From: Pseudoalteromonas tunicata
GTDB taxonomy: Bacteria; Pseudomonadota; Gammaproteobacteria; Enterobacterales; Alteromonadaceae
NCBI RefSeq assembly: GCF_002310815.1
Contig: NZ_CP011032.1
Coordinates: 2,272,001-2,336,000 of the forward strand
Direction: 5' to 3'
DNA: 64,000 nucleotides
Made by a program: the position numbers and the translations under genes. The stretch's first letter is position 1; every line of letters begins with the position of its first letter. Under the pieces are notes generated by a model, which worked only from the letters and a program-made list of their open reading frames with translations, ran no database searches and was not told the origin of the DNA. Below are positions 19,288-29,493 of the stretch, one piece after another.

Positions 19288-20118
19288 TTAAATGCTGAAG
19301 ATAGTAGCGGCTGCGTTTGAGTCGGTATTGTAAATTTGCGACAGCTTGCGCAAACGATAATTTGCAGGTGTTTCATTTACACAATCACGAAATGCATGAT
19401 TAAAGTGTGATTGATCATAAAAGCCACATGCCAGCGCAATATTCGCTAATTGTAAGCTTGGATTACAAAGCTTACCTCGGGCTTTTTTAATTCGCTGACA
19501 TTGTTGAAAATAGGCCGGATTAAAACCCGTTTGTAAAGTCATCTGACGCTCAAGTGTCCGACGACTGACGCCAAGAGTTGTTGCAACAGACAACACAGTC
19601 TGTTCGCTTTTACCTAGCAACACCAATGCAATTTGTAGGCGAAAAGGCTGCGCAACATTAAGGCTAAGCTCAATCAGCCATAGTTCAAACTCAGCCACCG
19701 CTGACGTCAGTCCAAGGTATGGCAGCCTATCTAACAACCTTTGAAAGCTGAGCTTTGTTTTGCCTGTCAGTGCGATGGTTCCATCGACTCCATGCTCAGG
19801 CAGCTGCGCTGGTGACAAACCAAATAACATGAACAATGAACCAGGTGTAAAGCGGGCACTAATGGTCAAATTACATGTTGAGAACTGTTGCACCTGCAAA
19901 CGTCGATTGCATTCAAATTTAGCACTTGTGTGATTCGGTTCTATAACAAATGTTAGACTGCAACCTCCATCTGGATATAGCTTTTCTGTAGAGCAAAATG
20001 GTGTAGTATCAATACCGCCTATTGCCCAAAAACAATCAACCAAGCCGATTAATTCAGCACGAGGGTTAAATCGACGAAAACCCAGATGCGAAAGCCCTTG
20101 GTATAATATCTTACTCAT
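19288..20118 (-). CDS. AraC-family transcriptional regulator
   Basis: A 276-residue regulator. The N-terminal part (LIGLVDCFWAIGG, RFTPGSLFMLFGLSP) resembles the DUF6597 sensing region found in this AraC subgroup. The C-terminal AraC DNA-binding domain (about 170-265) has two helix-turn-helix units: LSVATTLGVSRRTLERQM and LANIALACGFYDQSHFNHAF. The ATG at 20118 has GAGG eight bases upstream and is preferred to the GTG at 20127. It is transcribed with the thioredoxin-like gene, which it may regulate. Confidence 0.9.
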   Translation of the reverse strand: MSKILYQGLSHLGFRRFNPRAELIGLVDCFWAIGGIDTTPFCSTEKLYPDGGCSLTFVIEPNHTSAKFECNRRLQVQQFSTCNLTISARFTPGSLFMLFGLSPAQLPEHGVDGTIALTGKTKLSFQRLLDRLPYLGLTSAVAEFELWLIELSLNVAQPFRLQIALVLLGKSEQTVLSVATTLGVSRRTLERQMTLQTGFNPAYFQQCQRIKKARGKLCNPSLQLANIALACGFYDQSHFNHAFRDCVNETPANYRLRKLSQIYNTDSNAAATIFSI

Positions 20119-20763
20119 CCTAAGCACCTCGCTCTATCGAGTACGCAACCCCAGTGAATTATTCCACACAACATAAATCAGCGCGAATCTTATAGCAAGT
20201 TGATCACCTAGACTTGGCCCTGTGTTAGTGAGTTAAACAATTTAAGTTCTCGATATTACATCTATCTCAAGTTGCTCAATTCAACATCACAACGTGGAAT
20301 TAACAAAGGATAGGACTGCAATTAATACTTTTAATGAAATTGTCGCCTTTCACAACGTCAGGCAAAGAGAACAACGGCTTAAATATTCAAAGCTAACTCA
20401 ATGTGTTAGTAAATCCCTTCCCTAAAACCCAGATTAAATATTAACGCTGCTATTAATAGCGATACTTTCTAAAGCGCATATGTGCGATTTATTGGCTATT
20501 TACGATCGAGCGTTTAGATTTCGACGTCTGTTTGTGTAATTTTAACATCTCCACAAGCGGCTGATTTATTTTAGATATAAGCTAGACCGGGATAGAATTT
20601 TTTTCGTAAGTGGAGCATAGAATTTTTGAATAAAAAGGATATGCCAAGCACAATCTACAGTTTGCAGCTATGTAGCAAGATCATGTTCTTTGTGCAAAAA
20701 TAGTACCTCTGTAAACTCGAGCAGGTTAAATATTTAAGTCTGATTTTTCAAAGGATTGTGACC
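20119..20763. other. Long intergenic region without a recognised gene
   Basis: These 645 bases separate the AraC gene from a small lipoprotein gene on the other strand. It holds promoters for both by position. ATAGAATTTTT occurs twice near 20595 and 20620. A 20-codon frame at about 20640-20702 lacks a properly spaced ribosome binding site. I found no tRNA, terminator-like hairpin or decayed gene. Confidence 0.35.
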
Positions 20764-21066
20764 ATGAAAGTAAGATTACTCCCCCTCGCCCTAACAGCCT
20801 TTATTTCTGGATGTATTGTATTACCAGTCACTGATCCCACTCATTACAATAAATGTGAGATTTCAAGCGATAAAAAAACATTTAAAGTATTTAATCTTCA
20901 TGAAGACAACAATAACTATTATTCCATTGGTGGCATTCTTTTATTACCGCTGACTGGAGTGGTGTCTGGTACCTATGTCGCAGTGCATAATGTGTATCAT
21001 TTAGGAGAAGAAATAATTGTCTGCGGTTCACAAGAGTCTGACAATCAAGAGCCAGTGCTAGATTAA
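20764..21066 (+). CDS. Small putative lipoprotein
   Basis: A 100-residue protein with a lipoprotein signal: basic start MKVRLLP, hydrophobic stretch and lipobox ISGC, with the acylated Cys at about 17. The mature part is short, with a hydrophobic segment GGILLLPLTGVVSGTYVAVHN that may contact or span the membrane. AAGGA lies eight bases before the ATG at 20764, favouring it over the in-frame GTG at 20758. No family was recognised. It stands alone in an otherwise empty region. Confidence 0.7.
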   Translation: MKVRLLPLALTAFISGCIVLPVTDPTHYNKCEISSDKKTFKVFNLHEDNNNYYSIGGILLLPLTGVVSGTYVAVHNVYHLGEEIIVCGSQESDNQEPVLD

Positions 21067-21398
21067 ATGACCCTGTTCAGTTGAAAATAACAATGACTAC
21101 AATATAAATATATCTTGATGATTATTAAACAAAACCCTCGTCGAAGTCTGATTTTCGAATGAACAATATGAAAAGTAATCAAAGTGATACTAATATTGAC
21201 GCACCTAAGTTTGATAAATAAATCACGAACAACGTTTTTAATTACAACCATAACAAACGAGCATTTTAATTAAAAACACATACCCAAATTCCCTCAGTTA
21301 CAGTAATATGGCGCGTTTTTCGCCTTGAGCTGCCATTTTCGTTTACCTTTTGGTGTATGAACAGCCGCTTTTTGTTCTATCCACTCAAGTAGGTAACC
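21067..21398. other. Intergenic region, nothing recognised
   Basis: This 332-base AT-rich spacer lies between the lipoprotein and the methyltransferase genes. It should contain the methyltransferase promoter. No hairpin with a T-run, RNA gene or plausible small coding region was seen. Confidence 0.35.
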
Positions 21399-22142
21399 AT
21401 GACTTCCAACGCCCTTTATACCGATTTATCGGGTTATTATGACTTAATGTGTGCTGATATTGATTATCTTCAACAAAGTCATACTGTACACCGTTTACAG
21501 CAGCTCTTTGGTAACAATGGCCGCCAACATTTAGATTTAGCCTGTGGCACTGGCCCACATGTGGCGCATTTTATTGATTTTGGTTACCAAAGTGGCGGTC
21601 TTGATATTAATCAGCCAATGCTTGATTTAGCTCAAACTCGCTGCCCCGATGCAGACTTTAGCCTGCAAGATATGTGTAGCTTTAGCACCGAAACGCCGCC
21701 CGATCTGATCACCTGTTTTTTGTATTCGATTCATTACAGCGCGCAACTTGAGCGATTAAGCCAATGTATAGCTAGTGCACATGCTGCACTTAATGCACAA
21801 GGCTTATTTTGTTTTAATGCCGTTGATAAACATAAAATTGATAACAACTCGTTTGTTAGCCACAGCGCACAGCATGGCAACAGCCTATTTAAATTTGCAT
21901 CTAATTGGCATTACCAGGGCAACGGCAATGCACAAGCATTAATGTTGAGCATAGATAAAACCGATAACGGTATTACACAGTCGTGGCAAGACAGCCATTC
22001 TATGGTTGCGGTAAGTTTTAGCCAACTACAACAACTGCTTGAACCTTATTTTGACGTGCATATATTTGAGCACGATTACGATAAACTCGTGCCTTGGCAA
22101 GGCACAGCGGGCAACGCATTATTTGCCTGTGTTAAAAAATAA
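21399..22142 (+). CDS. Class I SAM-dependent methyltransferase
   Basis: A 247-residue cytoplasmic protein. Motif I is LDLACGTGPH (about 49-58), followed by the acidic ribose-binding residue in GGLDINQPMLDLAQ and motif IV-like PDLITCFLYSIHY. This is the Methyltransf_25/11 fold with an N-terminal helix (YTDLSGYYDLM) common in small-molecule methyltransferases. The substrate cannot be deduced. It is convergent with a LysR gene nine bases away and has no operon partner. Confidence 0.85.
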   Translation: MTSNALYTDLSGYYDLMCADIDYLQQSHTVHRLQQLFGNNGRQHLDLACGTGPHVAHFIDFGYQSGGLDINQPMLDLAQTRCPDADFSLQDMCSFSTETPPDLITCFLYSIHYSAQLERLSQCIASAHAALNAQGLFCFNAVDKHKIDNNSFVSHSAQHGNSLFKFASNWHYQGNGNAQALMLSIDKTDNGITQSWQDSHSMVAVSFSQLQQLLEPYFDVHIFEHDYDKLVPWQGTAGNALFACVKK

Positions 22143-22148
22143 CAGGCC

Positions 22149-22181
22149 GACTTACTGAGCAAAACTACTGCTCAGTAAGTC
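22149..22181. terminator. Perfect inverted repeat over the end of the LysR gene (candidate terminator)
   Basis: GACTTACTGAGCA / TGCTCAGTAAGTC form a perfect 13-bp stem with a 7-base loop. It contains the last codons and stop of the LysR gene and begins 7 bases after the methyltransferase stop. On the minus strand a TTATTTTTT run follows about ten bases later. It probably terminates both convergent genes. Confidence 0.6.
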
Positions 22182-23051
22182 AATAAAACAACGTACTTTT
22201 GGCGACAAATGCTTGCGACTTGGGTAAATGGCATACACATTCACTTCAGGCTCTTTATAATCACAAAACAGCACTTCAAGCTCCCCACTTTGCAGCGCAT
22301 CATTTAGATAAAAAGCCGGTAATCGGGTGATCCCCTGATGAGCTTGCACTAACGCCAATTGCATTTGTCCATTATTGCAGCGTACTTTTTGTCGCACATC
22401 GACCTGAAACGGTGTGCCATCTCGCTCAACAAAATCCCAGCGCCCGGGCATTTTAAGATTGGAATAACAAATACAATGATGGGCAGCCAATTCTCGAGGG
22501 TGATGCGGGCGACCATACTTTTCAATATATCCTTTTGAGACCACCACATGGGCTTTACAGTGAAATACCCGCTTGCAAATTAAACTCGATTCAACTAACT
22601 GCTCACTGGCTCGAATGGCTAAGTCGTAGCCATCAGCAATTAAATCTATCCGTTTATCGCTCAAATCCCATTCAAGAGTGACATTTGGATACATATCTAA
22701 ATACTGAGCAATTACCGATTGCAGATATTGCTGACTAAATCCGATGGGGCAACTGATTTTCAGCGTGCCTTTTGGCTGCACATCATCGGCGGTGATAAGG
22801 CTCACGGCTTGCTCGGCGTCGCTAATTAATTGTACACATTGTTGAAAATACGCCTCACCTTCGGGCGTGAGCGACAACGAACGTGTGGTGCGGTTCATTA
22901 ACCGCACACCAATGCGGCTTTCAAGTTTGCTTATTTCTTTACTGATGTGCGAACTTGAATGGCTAAGCACACTCGCTGCAGCATTAAAACTGCCACATTT
23001 GACCACTTGAACAAAAATTTCGATGCCATCAAACAGCTGATTACTAATCAT
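22152..23051 (-). CDS. LysR-family transcriptional regulator
   Basis: A 299-residue LysR regulator. The N-terminal winged helix has FNAAASVLSHSSSHISKEISKLESRIGVRLMNRTTRSLSLT-type spacing (residues about 18-60). The effector domain starts near residue 90 (GTLKISCPIGFSQQYL). It belongs to the large YafC/AaeR-like group. It is divergent from an FMN-reductase gene, with 159 bases between the start codons, and this is the usual layout for control of a neighbouring redox gene. Its inducer is unknown. Confidence 0.92.
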   Translation of the reverse strand: MISNQLFDGIEIFVQVVKCGSFNAAASVLSHSSSHISKEISKLESRIGVRLMNRTTRSLSLTPEGEAYFQQCVQLISDAEQAVSLITADDVQPKGTLKISCPIGFSQQYLQSVIAQYLDMYPNVTLEWDLSDKRIDLIADGYDLAIRASEQLVESSLICKRVFHCKAHVVVSKGYIEKYGRPHHPRELAAHHCICYSNLKMPGRWDFVERDGTPFQVDVRQKVRCNNGQMQLALVQAHQGITRLPAFYLNDALQSGELEVLFCDYKEPEVNVYAIYPSRKHLSPKVRCFIDLLSSSFAQ

Positions 23052-23210
23052 ATGGAAACAGTGACTCCACTTTTACATCATTAATAAACATATAAACTTA
23101 ATATACACTGTTTCTATCGGTTAAGGCACGCGCTTAGTTGCATTTGAGAAAACGTTATCCGCATCTTGCGAGTGCAACAACCATCACTTAACACATTAAG
23201 GATATTTATT

Positions 23211-23732
23211 ATGAACGTACTCGCTTTTGCAGCCAGTAACTCTCGTCAATCAATCAATAAACAATTAGCACATTATGCTGCGAGCATTGTGAGTGATACG
23301 GTTGAATTAGTTGATTTAAATGATTACGAAATGCCAATTTACAGCAGTGATCGTGAAGCGCAAGATGGCATTCCTGAACTTGCTCAGCGCTTATTCACTA
23401 AAATTGGCCAAGCCGATGCCGTGGTTATTTCATTTGCAGAACACAATGGCTCTTATACCGCAGCATACAAAAATATTTTTGATTGGATGTCGCGTATTAA
23501 CCAAAAAGTATTTCAAAACAAAGCCATGGTTTTATTAGCCACATCACCAGGCCCAGGTGGAGCAAAATCAGTATTAGCTGCAGCAACGGGATCTGCCCCT
23601 TATTTTGCTGCCGATGTAAAAGCGAGTTTTTCAGTACCTAGTTTTTACGATAATTTTGATGCCGACACCAAACGCATTAAAAATACAGAACTTGATGCAG
23701 AGCTGCGTGCAGCTCTCGCAACACTTAAATAA
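23211..23732 (+). CDS. NADPH-dependent FMN reductase
   Basis: A 173-residue flavodoxin-like protein. The FMN phosphate loop is AFAASNSRQSINKQLA near the N-terminus, followed by VELVDLNDYEMPIYSSD and a second flavin loop ISFAEHNGSYTAAYKNIFDWMSR. It is the NADPH-dependent FMN/azoreductase family (PF03358), cytosolic. The ATG at 23211 follows AAGGA at about nine bases, so 15 upstream in-frame codons are excluded. It is probably regulated by the divergent LysR protein. The physiological substrate is unknown. Confidence 0.9.
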   Translation: MNVLAFAASNSRQSINKQLAHYAASIVSDTVELVDLNDYEMPIYSSDREAQDGIPELAQRLFTKIGQADAVVISFAEHNGSYTAAYKNIFDWMSRINQKVFQNKAMVLLATSPGPGGAKSVLAAATGSAPYFAADVKASFSVPSFYDNFDADTKRIKNTELDAELRAALATLK

Positions 23733-23783
23733 CACCTTAAAAAATTAGCTCTTAAATCAAGTATTTTAAATCTTGGTCAAAAT

Positions 23784-23816
23784 AAAAACCCCCAGAGTGA
23801 TTCTTTGGGGGTTTTT
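23784..23816. terminator. Rho-independent terminator
   Basis: A stem CCCCCAGAG / CTTTGGGGG (one G-T pair) with a 5-base loop is flanked by AAAAA and TTTTT, so it can act in both directions. It lies 52 bases after the FMN-reductase stop. Confidence 0.88.
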
Positions 23817-23830
23817 ATTGGCAATTTTAG

Positions 23831-23963
23831 TTTATACCCGTCCTCTTTTAAGATGCTCAGGTGTTGGCTGCGCGCCTTGACCTCAATCACATAGCCTCTC
23901 TATGCTCATGAGGATTCAGTCACTTGCCGCCAACGAGCATCTTGAAAGCCATTGGGTTTATAC
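23831..23963. repeat. Palindromic intergenic repeat (MITE/REP-like)
   Basis: About 133 bases bounded by TTTATACCCG and GGGTTTATAC. The outer arms are AAGATGCTC (23850-23858) and GAGCATCTT (23935-23943), extended by GTTGGC (23863-23868) and GCCAAC (23929-23934) with a 4-base bulge. The centre has a smaller hairpin, CATAG-N5-CTATG. It carries no coding frame. Its structure is that of a non-autonomous mobile or repetitive extragenic element; the wording is familiar from Alteromonadales genomes, but copy number cannot be checked here. It ends 26 bases from the katG stop. Confidence 0.7.
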
Positions 23964-23989
23964 TCATACACTAATTGTCAAGTTAATCT

Positions 23990-26188
<2,199 letters not shown>

Positions 26189-26341
26189 TTAGTATCGTTT
26201 GGTACAACACAAAATTGCCTCTATAGGTATAGTGCTAAAGTGTTGTTGTGGCTAACGATTTAAAACTAATAGCATCATCGCTTTTTTCGATGGTGTGAGT
26301 CTAAAGTACAAGGTGATGAAAGAGTTGTTAGGAGGAATGAG

Positions 26342-26761
26342 TTAAATAAACGCACACATTCCCGCACCAAATTGCTCACTTGGGCGAAGCAAATAACCAT
26401 AGCGTTGATAAAATGGTTCTTTACCTTTGGCAGATAAAAGCCCCACAGTCGCCCCTTTGCTTGCGGCCGTGGCCAAATACCCTTGTATTTGCTCCATTAA
26501 TACAGCACCCAACCCTTGCTTTTGATAACTAGGCGCAACAATCACATCTTGAATATAAAAAAATAATGCGCCATCACCAATCACCCTAGCCATTGCAATT
26601 AACTCGCCTTGCATACGGATCGCCACATGAAACAGTGATTGTTCCAGCGCTGCTTGGGCTAAATCAAGCGGCAATTCACCCCAACCGACCTCTTGGCGCA
26701 AATGCACAAACTCGGCGGCAGTGGGCTGAGTTAATTCAACCGTATAATTGTGTTTGCGCAT
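26342..26761 (-). CDS. GNAT-family N-acetyltransferase
   Basis: A 139-residue acetyltransferase with the full core: ARVIGDGALFFYIQDVIVAP (beta 4) then the acetyl-CoA loop SYQKQGLGAVLM (Q-x-x-G-x-G/A), and a C-terminal FYQRYGYLLRPSEQFGAGM. The ATG at 26761 has AGAGG six bases upstream and is preferred to a TTG 36 bases further on. Substrate unknown. It is preceded by the pseudo-esterase gene on the same strand, 53 bases away, and may be co-transcribed with it. Confidence 0.88.
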   Translation of the reverse strand: MRKHNYTVELTQPTAAEFVHLRQEVGWGELPLDLAQAALEQSLFHVAIRMQGELIAMARVIGDGALFFYIQDVIVAPSYQKQGLGAVLMEQIQGYLATAASKGATVGLLSAKGKEPFYQRYGYLLRPSEQFGAGMCAFI

Positions 26762-26814
26762 TCGATGCCTCTTAATTTTATTTGCCTGCAATAACAAGCC
26801 CAGAGTTATTTTGC

Positions 26815-27993
26815 CTATTGTTTAGCTTTTTGTTCCGCGAGTTGCAGTTGATATTGTTCAAGTTGACCTTGCTGTTTTAACTGATGCCACTCAACCAAAT
26901 TTTTAGCTTTTTCGACCGCTTTTTGCTGCGCGGCAATCGCTTGTTCAAGATTGCCTTGGCTTGCATAAAAAGCCGCTAGAGACGATTGTGCATAAGACGA
27001 CTCAGGATAAAGCACAATAATACGACTGAATAAGGCTTGTGCTTTATTTGGCTCGGTAGTAATCCAAGACTCAGCTAAATGTTTTAACGAACCTTCGGCT
27101 GAGACTTCAAAGCCATATTTTTTAGCTGATAGCTGTTGGTAGTAGGCAATAATAGCATCGGCACCTTGCTGAGAAATCGCCGAATCTGCTGCTAACGGGG
27201 TAAATTTATCGGCAAAAAGGCCTTCTATACCATTGATAAGTGCAATAATAGGTTGCGACATGTAATTGTTAGTACGGTTATACACCACTTGCCACTCTAA
27301 TGTGCTGGGCGCGGTTTGACTCAAGGCATATTCAAACTTTTTTACCGCATCTATACTATTTTGTTCATACGGATGACCTCCAATAGAAATATAGAGGTAA
27401 CGAAGTTTATCGTCTTTGACTTTTAATTTTTCAATAGCACTTTGGCTGATATTAAACATATTGTCGCCAAGGGTTGGGCTTGCCAAAATATAGCCGGTAA
27501 ATAACTGCGGCCGATTAAGCAAAATGTGCAAACCAAATGCGGCATTGCCCATAAAGCCGCTATAAGTACGAAAACCATTAGTACGATATTGTTTATCAAT
27601 GCTTGCGAGTAAATCATGTTCGATATAATTGAGTAACACTGCATTATTTGGCTCGTGGATCAATTGCTCAAACTGTTTAGCAAATCCGCTATGGTAATTT
27701 TTTGGCGTAACCACTATGGTTTGTGGCCATGGCCATTCACCATTATGACTGAGCCAATCATTAAGTTGACTAATATAACCCTGGCTACGCGGATGGATAT
27801 CAAGATGCAGGTAATAACGTTTATCTTGCTTATTTTCACTGTGGTAATCATTTGGTAGCGTGACTGTATATTCAATCGGCGTTTTAAATTGTGCTGAGGT
27901 AATGGTCAGTGTTTCGCTTTGCCCTGCGTGTGCGTGTGTGGTGACACCTAACAGCACAATAAAAAACATTGCCAAAACTCGCGACTTAAACAT
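26815..27993 (-). CDS. Exported esterase-like protein lacking catalytic Ser and His, with TPRs
   Basis: A 392-residue secreted protein with a signal peptide (cut near HAHA-GQ, residue 24). Residues about 30-265 follow the alpha/beta-hydrolase esterase family PF00756 (siderophore esterase-like): YTVTLPNDY, LHLDIHPRSQGYI, HDLLASIDKQYRTNGFRTYSG. The nucleophile elbow, normally G-H-S-L-G-G, reads GFMGNA, so Ser is Met148. The usual late His block (NHMS before P-x-x-A-L) reads NNYMSQP, with Tyr244 at the His position. The C-terminus (about 290-380) carries tetratricopeptide-type helices (EQAIAAQQKAVEKAK). I infer a non-enzymatic binding or scaffold role in the periplasm. Confidence 0.8.
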   Translation of the reverse strand: MFKSRVLAMFFIVLLGVTTHAHAGQSETLTITSAQFKTPIEYTVTLPNDYHSENKQDKRYYLHLDIHPRSQGYISQLNDWLSHNGEWPWPQTIVVTPKNYHSGFAKQFEQLIHEPNNAVLLNYIEHDLLASIDKQYRTNGFRTYSGFMGNAAFGLHILLNRPQLFTGYILASPTLGDNMFNISQSAIEKLKVKDDKLRYLYISIGGHPYEQNSIDAVKKFEYALSQTAPSTLEWQVVYNRTNNYMSQPIIALINGIEGLFADKFTPLAADSAISQQGADAIIAYYQQLSAKKYGFEVSAEGSLKHLAESWITTEPNKAQALFSRIIVLYPESSYAQSSLAAFYASQGNLEQAIAAQQKAVEKAKNLVEWHQLKQQGQLEQYQLQLAEQKAKQ

Positions 27994-28179
27994 GAATCCT
28001 TCCCTATTATTAAGTTAAAAACATATGTTTTTATTCATTTTTTACTTTGCCAACCTTTGTAGGTATTGTCAAACTCACACCTGTGTAAGGCATTGCGTTG
28101 AACACAGGTTTATTGGTCTTTTTGGCCTGATGATGCGTATTGGCAAATCATCTCAATGACAATACTGTGATATGTCCTT

Positions 28180-29493
28180 ATGAAAAAAATTGGCTTATTT
28201 ATTTTTGATCACGATTTGCGGGTACTCGATAATCCAGCGCTCAAAGTGCTAGCCGATAGCGTTGATACCCTAATTTGCTTATATGTTCATGTACCACAAG
28301 ATGCGTTTAGTCAGCAATTTAGCCAAACCCAACCAAGTGCAGCCAAACTTGGTTTTTTACAACAACATCTGGTTGAGCTTGATGAAAACTTACGTTTATT
28401 GAATCAGTTTTTAGTGATTGAACACGGCTCAGTGCCAAGTGTCGTCAGCAATTACATAAAACATTATGGCATTACTGATATTGGCCGCACAATTCATGCT
28501 GGATTTAACGAACAACACCATTGGCAGTATTTGCAAGCAACCTTTCCAGCTGTCAAGTTTTGTGCGCATTCAGGCAGTAGTTTATTTCGTCTTGCTGATT
28601 TACCATTTGAACTTGCAGATTTACCAAAAAGCTTTACCCCGTGTCGCAAACTATTTGAGCAACTTACTGTGCCAGCGCCTTTAGAGGCGCTCACTTATTT
28701 ACCACCTCCACTACTCTCAACTGAGCATAAAAAACACGATTTAAAGCCCTCGGCGTTTAATCGTTATTATAATGGGGGCGAAATCACGGCCCATGCTTAT
28801 CTTCATCACTACTTTTCAAGCAAAGCCCCTAGTATTTATAAAGAAACACGCAACGCGCTAATGGGTGATGATTTTTCAACTAAACTTTCGGGGTTTTTGG
28901 CACACGGGGCACTGAGCCCACGGCAAATTATGGCGGCACTTAAACGCTATGAATCAACCCAGGGGGCCAATGAATCAACCTATTGGATTTATTTTGAATT
29001 ACTATGGCGCGAGTATTTTTATTGGTATGCACGTAAGCACCAACAGCGATTATTTAGCGCAGGCGGTGTGAGGCAAAAATCGCTTGCTACCAGCTTTTAT
29101 CCGAGTCGTTTTAAACAATGGTGCGAAGGCTCAACACCCTACCCTTTGGTTAATGCATTAATGCGCGAACTCAATGAAACCGGTTGGATGTCAAACCGAG
29201 GGCGACAAATTGTGGCAAGTTGTTTTGTCAACGAACTTGAACTTGATTGGCGCTATGGCGCAGCGTATTTTGAACAACGTTTGATTGATTATGATGTTGG
29301 CAGCAACTGGGGCAACTGGCAATATTTAGCAGGCGTTGGACCAGATCCCCGTGGAGGTCGTCATTTTCATATTAAAAAACAAGCAGCGTTGTACGATCCA
29401 AACAACGCCTTTGTTACTTTTTGGCAAGGCGACAAACATTGTCAAGCAATCAATCACACAGACATGGTCGATTGGCCAATTGGAGCATTATGA
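28180..29493 (+). CDS. DASH-family cryptochrome
   Basis: A 437-residue flavoprotein of the cry-DASH type, which repairs cyclobutane pyrimidine dimers in single-stranded DNA. The N-terminal Rossmann domain starts KIGLFIFDHDLRVLDNPAL. The C-terminal FAD-binding domain has TKLSGFLAHGALSPRQI, WIYFELLWREYFYWYARKH, TGWMSNRGRQIVASCFVNEL and the closing DYDVGSNWGNWQYLAGVGPDPR, a DASH hallmark. It overlaps the next gene by four bases (ATGA), so two photolyase-superfamily proteins are made from one message. Blue-light sensing in addition to repair is possible but not shown. Confidence 0.94.
   Translation: MKKIGLFIFDHDLRVLDNPALKVLADSVDTLICLYVHVPQDAFSQQFSQTQPSAAKLGFLQQHLVELDENLRLLNQFLVIEHGSVPSVVSNYIKHYGITDIGRTIHAGFNEQHHWQYLQATFPAVKFCAHSGSSLFRLADLPFELADLPKSFTPCRKLFEQLTVPAPLEALTYLPPPLLSTEHKKHDLKPSAFNRYYNGGEITAHAYLHHYFSSKAPSIYKETRNALMGDDFSTKLSGFLAHGALSPRQIMAALKRYESTQGANESTYWIYFELLWREYFYWYARKHQQRLFSAGGVRQKSLATSFYPSRFKQWCEGSTPYPLVNALMRELNETGWMSNRGRQIVASCFVNELELDWRYGAAYFEQRLIDYDVGSNWGNWQYLAGVGPDPRGGRHFHIKKQAALYDPNNAFVTFWQGDKHCQAINHTDMVDWPIGAL

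Noticed and set aside
20640..20702. A 20-codon frame after AAGGAT
   Set aside because: The spacing to the ATG is too short and nothing in the peptide suggests a gene.
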